Assembly: GCF_900094585.1 (NCBI RefSeq)
Contig: NZ_FMAG01000009.1
Coordinates: forward strand, 62,001-126,000
DNA from: Martinezella multihospitum
GTDB lineage: Bacteria; Pseudomonadota; Alphaproteobacteria; Rhizobiales; Rhizobiaceae
Length of the DNA: 64,000 nucleotides
Direction of reading: 5' to 3'
The first letter of the stretch is position 1, and each line of letters begins with the position of its first letter. Positions 60,441 through 64,000 of the stretch are shown here, one piece after another. The notes beneath the pieces are model-generated. The model searched no databases. It worked only from the letters and a program-made list of their open reading frames with translations, and was not told the origin of the DNA. Position numbers and translations under genes: made by a program.

Positions 60441-60968
60441 ATGCAGTTTAGATATGCAGTGACGGCTGCGGTGATTGGCCTGTCGCTTGCCGGTTGCCAG
60501 CGCACGGCATACAATAACGACAGTTATTCGTCTCCGGCACCACTGCAGGCTCAGCCTGTTCCCTCCGTACAATCCAGCCAGCTTCCGCCTCCCGGCGCCG
60601 GCAACGGTTCGCAATTCCCGGCGGCGCCGGCGAGCGCGCCGAATGCGGCCAATCCGGCACAGCAGCAGGCAATGGCGGCTTCGGCCATGGATGTCACGAA
60701 GGAATCGATGGTCGGCAGCTGGAAGGTGAGCAACGGCGGATCGAGCTGCGACATGTTCCTGACGCTGACCAACCTCGGCAGCGGCTCGCGCGGCGGTACG
60801 CGCGGCTGTGCGGGCGAACTCACCTCCATGGGGTCGTGGGAAGTGTCCGGCAAGCAGGTTCTCCTGAAGAATCGTGACGGTTCGACGATCGGTACGGTCT
60901 ACAAGACGGCCGATTCGCGTTTTGACGGTTCGACTGCCTCCGGCCAGCCGCTCAGCCTCAGCCGATAA
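60441..60968 (+). CDS. Omp19-like lipoprotein (AprI/Inh protease-inhibitor domain)
   Basis: A 175-residue outer-membrane lipoprotein: a signal with lipobox LAGC (Cys19), a Pro/Gln/Ser-rich linker, then a beta-barrel-like domain with SWKVSNGGSSC, a second Cys in GCAGEL, SWEVSGKQVLLKNRDG and RFDGSTASGQPLSLSR. This follows the pattern of Brucella Omp19, an AprI/Inh-fold protease-inhibitor lipoprotein. The start at 60441 is spaced 7 nt from AGGAG; a tandem ATG at 60438 is also possible. Confidence 0.87.
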   Translation: MQFRYAVTAAVIGLSLAGCQRTAYNNDSYSSPAPLQAQPVPSVQSSQLPPPGAGNGSQFPAAPASAPNAANPAQQQAMAASAMDVTKESMVGSWKVSNGGSSCDMFLTLTNLGSGSRGGTRGCAGELTSMGSWEVSGKQVLLKNRDGSTIGTVYKTADSRFDGSTASGQPLSLSR

Positions 60969-60980
60969 GCTTATTTTGAA

Positions 60981-61014
60981 AGGGGCAGCACCCTTCGGGT
61001 GCGCCCTCATTTTG
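60981..61014 (+). terminator. probable terminator after the Omp19-like gene
   Basis: AGGGGCAGCACCC pairs with GGTGCGCCCT around TTCG, followed by CATTTT. Confidence 0.6.
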
Positions 61015-61033
61015 CACAGGCGGATATTTCCCC

Positions 61034-62197
61034 ATGCAGCCCATGCCAGACTATTCGATCAGCGTCTGCGAACAGCTGAAGGCGCTGACGGCGTCCGGAT
61101 CCCTCCAGGTGGATTCGGCGCAGATGGATGTGGCGAAAATGCTGGACCGCGTGCTTGCCGATCTCAAGCGCAAGCGGCCTGCAGCTAAGAGCAGCGCGCT
61201 CGGCTGGATGTTTGCCGCACGCAAGAAGTCGGTCGAGACGATCAAGGGCCTCTATATTCACGGCAGCGTCGGGCGCGGCAAGACCATGTTGATGGACATG
61301 TTCTTCTCGATGGCGCCCTGCCAGAAGAAACGCCGGGCGCATTTCTTCGAGTTCATGACCGATGTGCACAATCGCATTGCGGCGCAGCGGCTGAAATTCA
61401 AGAACGGCGAGACCAAGCAGGCCGATCCCATACCGCCTGTCGCCGCCGATCTCTATGCCGAAGCCGAACTGCTGTGCTTCGACGAATTTACGGTGACGGA
61501 TATCGCCGATGCGATGATCCTGTCGCGGCTGTTTTCCGAGCTGTTCTCGCTCGGCTGCGTACTGATCGCCACCTCGAATGTCGAGCCCGATAATCTCTAT
61601 CGTGACGGGCTCAATCGCGGCCTCTTCCTGCCCTTCATCGATCTCCTCAAGAAGCATGTCGATGTGGTGACGCTGGATTCGCCGACCGATTACCGCATGG
61701 AGAAGCTGAACAGTCAGCCCGTCTATCTGACGCCGCTCGACCAGCGCACCGACATGGCGATGGATGCCTCCTGGATGCAGGCGCTGCACGGGCGCAAGGC
61801 GCAGCCGGTGGAAATCCCGATGAAGGGGCGCTCCATCCATGTGCCGCTGGCCGTCGACCGCATGGCGCGTTTTTCCTTCGCCGATCTCTGCGACGCGCCG
61901 CTCGGTCCTGCCGATTTCCTCGCCATCGCCGAACGTTTTGACACGATCTTCCTCGATCGCGTGCCGAAGCTCGGGCCGGACAAGCGCAACCAGACGAAGC
62001 GTTTCATCATTCTGATCGACGCGCTCTACGACCATAATATCCGCCTCTACGTCTCCGCGGCTGCCATGCCGGAAGATCTGCTCGAGGAGCGGCGGGGGAC
62101 CGAGGGCTTCGAATTCGACCGCACGGCATCGCGGCTTTTCGAGATGCGCAGCGCCGAATATCTCGCTCAGACTCCGGCCAAGCGCGCCGCCGAGTAA
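61034..62197 (+). CDS. zapE: cell-division AAA ATPase ZapE
   Basis: ZapE (AFG1-like ATPase) binds FtsZ and helps division or membrane-protein quality control. The 387 residues have Walker A GSVGRGKT (77-84), FFEFMTDVHNRI, Walker B ELLCFDEFTVTDIADAM and the NVEPDNLYRDGLNR segment. The start MQPMPDYSIS at 61034 is used. It lies between the Omp19-like gene and mdh; linkage of zapE with mdh-sucC is a common alphaproteobacterial pattern. Confidence 0.93.
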   Translation: MQPMPDYSISVCEQLKALTASGSLQVDSAQMDVAKMLDRVLADLKRKRPAAKSSALGWMFAARKKSVETIKGLYIHGSVGRGKTMLMDMFFSMAPCQKKRRAHFFEFMTDVHNRIAAQRLKFKNGETKQADPIPPVAADLYAEAELLCFDEFTVTDIADAMILSRLFSELFSLGCVLIATSNVEPDNLYRDGLNRGLFLPFIDLLKKHVDVVTLDSPTDYRMEKLNSQPVYLTPLDQRTDMAMDASWMQALHGRKAQPVEIPMKGRSIHVPLAVDRMARFSFADLCDAPLGPADFLAIAERFDTIFLDRVPKLGPDKRNQTKRFIILIDALYDHNIRLYVSAAAMPEDLLEERRGTEGFEFDRTASRLFEMRSAEYLAQTPAKRAAE

Positions 62198-62216
62198 CAA
62201 TTCGGTGACAGATTAA

Positions 62217-62232
62217 CTTACGTTTACGTAAG
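62217..62232. promoter_or_regulatory. 7-bp perfect inverted repeat upstream of mdh
   Basis: CTTACGT and ACGTAAG flank TT, followed by AATTTTT, 20 bp past zapE. It could be a weak terminator or a MerR-type operator (TTACGTTTACGTAA resembles published LiuR-type sites; from memory). Confidence 0.5.
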
Positions 62233-62279
62233 AATTTTTCGATCTAACCGATTGAAATTCCTGATCTCAAAATAATCAA

Positions 62280-62308
62280 TTGCCAATTTCGACCTTTGGG
62301 TCTATGCG
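62280..62308 (+). promoter_or_regulatory. candidate promoter for mdh-sucC
   Basis: TTGCCA (62280-62285), a 17-bp spacer, then TATGCG (62303-62308), about 70 bp before the mdh start. Confidence 0.45.
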
Positions 62309-62377
62309 ATTGGCGGCTATTGTGGATGCCTGTCACGGTGTCCCGCCACGGATTTTGATCGCAAAGGATACACCGAA

Positions 62378-63340
62378 ATGGCGCGCAACAAGATCGCACT
62401 TATTGGTTCTGGCATGATTGGTGGCACGCTGGCGCATCTCGCCGGCCTGAAGGAACTGGGCGACATCGTCCTGTTCGACATCGCGGACGGCATTCCTCAG
62501 GGCAAGGGTCTCGACATCGCCCAGTCTTCTCCGGTCGAAGGCTTCGACGCCAACCTCACCGGCGCCAGCGACTATTCCGCGATCGAAGGCGCTGACGTCT
62601 GCATCGTCACCGCCGGCGTTCCCCGCAAGCCGGGCATGAGCCGCGACGATCTTCTCGGCATCAACCTCAAGGTCATGGAACAGGTCGGCGCCGGCATCAA
62701 GAAGTATGCCCCGAACGCTTTCGTGATCTGCATCACCAACCCGCTCGACGCCATGGTCTGGGCGCTGCAGAAGTTCTCGGGCCTGCCGACCAACAAGGTC
62801 GTCGGCATGGCCGGCGTGCTCGACAGCTCGCGCTTCCGCCTGTTCCTCGCCAAGGAATTCAACGTCTCGGTCGAAGACGTCACCGCTTTCGTTCTCGGTG
62901 GTCACGGCGACTCGATGGTTCCGCTCGCTCGCTACTCCACCGTTGCCGGCATCCCGCTGACCGACCTCGTTACCATGGGCTGGCTGACGGCCGAGCGCCT
63001 CGAAGAAATCATCCAGCGTACCCGTGACGGCGGCGCCGAGATCGTCGGCCTGCTGAAGACCGGCTCGGCCTACTACGCTCCGGCTGCTTCCGCCATCGCG
63101 ATGGCTGAATCCTACCTCAAGGACAAGAAGCGCGTCCTGCCTTGCGCCGCTCACCTCGACGGCCAGTATGGCGTCAAGGACATGTATGTCGGCGTTCCCA
63201 CCGTCATCGGTGCGGGCGGCATCGAGCGCGTCATCGAAATCGACCTGAACAAGGCCGAAAAGGAAGCCTTCGACAAGTCGGTCGCAGCCGTTGCCGGTCT
63301 TTGCGAAGCCTGCGCCACGATCGCGCCGTCGCTGAAGTAA
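62378..63340 (+). CDS. mdh: malate dehydrogenase
   Basis: Mdh oxidises malate to oxaloacetate with NAD. The 320 residues have IGSGMIGG (9-16), the substrate arginine region VPRKPGMSRDDLL near 81, and GGHGDSMVPL near 175 with the catalytic His. It is the LDH-like type usual in alphaproteobacteria. sucC begins 27 bp later, the start of the conserved mdh-sucCD-sucAB TCA operon. Confidence 0.97.
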   Translation: MARNKIALIGSGMIGGTLAHLAGLKELGDIVLFDIADGIPQGKGLDIAQSSPVEGFDANLTGASDYSAIEGADVCIVTAGVPRKPGMSRDDLLGINLKVMEQVGAGIKKYAPNAFVICITNPLDAMVWALQKFSGLPTNKVVGMAGVLDSSRFRLFLAKEFNVSVEDVTAFVLGGHGDSMVPLARYSTVAGIPLTDLVTMGWLTAERLEEIIQRTRDGGAEIVGLLKTGSAYYAPAASAIAMAESYLKDKKRVLPCAAHLDGQYGVKDMYVGVPTVIGAGGIERVIEIDLNKAEKEAFDKSVAAVAGLCEACATIAPSLK

Positions 63341-63367
63341 TTTCCGCGTTCCAACAGGGATAGACCC

Positions 63368-64000
63368 ATGAACATTCATGAATACCAGGCCAAGGCGCTG
63401 TTGAAGAGCTATGGCGCCCCCGTCGCGGACGGCGTTGCCATCTTCTCCGCCGATGAAGCCGCCGCTGCTGCCAAGCAGCTTCCCGGCCCGCTTTACGTCG
63501 TCAAGAGCCAGATCCACGCTGGCGGCCGCGGCAAGGGCAAGTTCAAGGAACTCGGCCCGGACGCCAAGGGCGGCGTTCGCCTCGCCAAGTCCGTTGACGA
63601 CGTCGTCGCCAACGCCAAGGACATGCTCGGCAACACGCTGGTCACCAAGCAGACCGGCCCGGCCGGCAAGCAGGTCAACCGCCTCTACATCGAAGATGGC
63701 GCCGACATCGACCGCGAACTCTATCTCTCGATCCTGGTCGACCGCTCCGTCGGTCAGGTTGCCTTCGTCGTTTCGACCGAAGGCGGCATGGACATCGAGA
63801 CCGTTGCGCACGACACGCCGGAAAAGATCATCACCGTTGCCATCGACCCGTCGACGGGCGTGACGGCTGCCAATGCGGCGGCTCTGTCCGACGCGCTGAA
63901 GCTCGAAGGTGCTGCCCGCGAAGATGCTGCCAAGCTCTTCCCGATCCTCTACAAGGCCTTCGTCGAGAAGGACATGGCGCTGCTGGAAGTCAACCCGCTG
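63368..64000 (+). CDS. sucC: succinyl-CoA synthetase beta subunit, 3' end outside window
   Basis: SucC is the ATP-grasp, succinate-binding subunit that conserves the thioester as ATP or GTP. The first 211 residues are visible, starting MNIHEYQAKALLKSYGAPV, with VVKSQIHAGGRGKGKF near 45 and LYIEDGADIDRELYLSIL near 113-130. The reading frame runs open to the right edge. Co-direction with mdh indicates one TCA operon. Confidence 0.96.
   Translation, partial: MNIHEYQAKALLKSYGAPVADGVAIFSADEAAAAAKQLPGPLYVVKSQIHAGGRGKGKFKELGPDAKGGVRLAKSVDDVVANAKDMLGNTLVTKQTGPAGKQVNRLYIEDGADIDRELYLSILVDRSVGQVAFVVSTEGGMDIETVAHDTPEKIITVAIDPSTGVTAANAAALSDALKLEGAAREDAAKLFPILYKAFVEKDMALLEVNPL

Noticed and set aside
1..64000. 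Integrated phage, plasmid or transposon
   Set aside because: No integrase, transposase, att-like repeats at a tRNA, or phage structural genes; only short non-coding repeats and two small toxin-antitoxin modules.

Overview
The window is a stretch of chromosome from an alphaproteobacterium of the Rhizobiaceae, most likely the genus Rhizobium. I base this on the GC-rich housekeeping content, an alphaproteobacterial Mic60 gene inside a hem operon, a lipoprotein resembling Brucella Omp19, the gene order sdhCDAB...zapE-mdh-sucC, and many short palindromic repeats of rhizobial type (RIME-like mosaics, and a C-run/G-run palindrome that always occurs here as head-to-head pairs). I see no tRNA, rRNA, CRISPR array, prophage or transposase gene.

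Layout. 1-3.7 kb (minus): trmD (partial), rimM, rpsP, a chorismate mutase and ffh. 4.1-6.1 kb: an unknown gene translationally coupled to a NAPE-PLD-like metallo-hydrolase. 7-12 kb (plus): a tightly packed run dapF-mtaB-ftsY-yciB-DUF2585. 12.3-15.7 kb (minus): ccmABCDG for cytochrome c maturation, split by two different repeat families; aconitase acnA is divergent from it. 18.9-22.1 kb: a DUF1223 protein, DUF2794, a GNAT and a BI-1 membrane protein with a leader hairpin. 22.3-26.3 kb: the ybbAP ABC transporter divergent from tesA. 26.3-31.7 kb: thpR, a low-molecular-weight phosphatase, a pterin dehydratase, DUF1232, an IalB-like secreted protein, rlmN and a LysE exporter. 31.8-35.9 kb: an SDR, a parDE module, argG, and a MarR/LysE divergent pair. 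36-41.5 kb: an M3 peptidase, a MarR/GST divergent pair with a clear operator-promoter arrangement, and typA. 41.7-46.7 kb: a GNAT, ppa, DUF167, yggT, an MFS pump, a poly-gamma-glutamate-hydrolase-like protein, a GATase and a TerB protein. 46.8-51.6 kb (minus): hemC-hemD-mic60-hemY. 51.6-56 kb (plus): tsaD-gpsA, an inserted vapBC-like module, yciI, EVE and a methyltransferase. 56.7-64 kb: sdhCDAB, an Omp19-like lipoprotein, zapE, mdh and the start of sucC.

Functionally the window carries central metabolism (aconitase, succinate dehydrogenase, malate dehydrogenase, succinyl-CoA synthetase), respiratory cofactor supply (haem synthesis, cytochrome c maturation), co-translational membrane targeting (Ffh and FtsY) and tRNA/rRNA modification (TrmD, MtaB, RlmN, TsaD).

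No obviously new multi-gene system stands out. The most unusual signals are structural. Palindromic repeats are inserted in frame in ftsY. Repeat ends supply the stop codons of hemY and mic60. The ppa terminator is written into the antisense 3' end of the neighbouring gene. A terminator-like hairpin in the ffh leader could define an attenuator or a small RNA. Two toxin-antitoxin modules sit between housekeeping genes.
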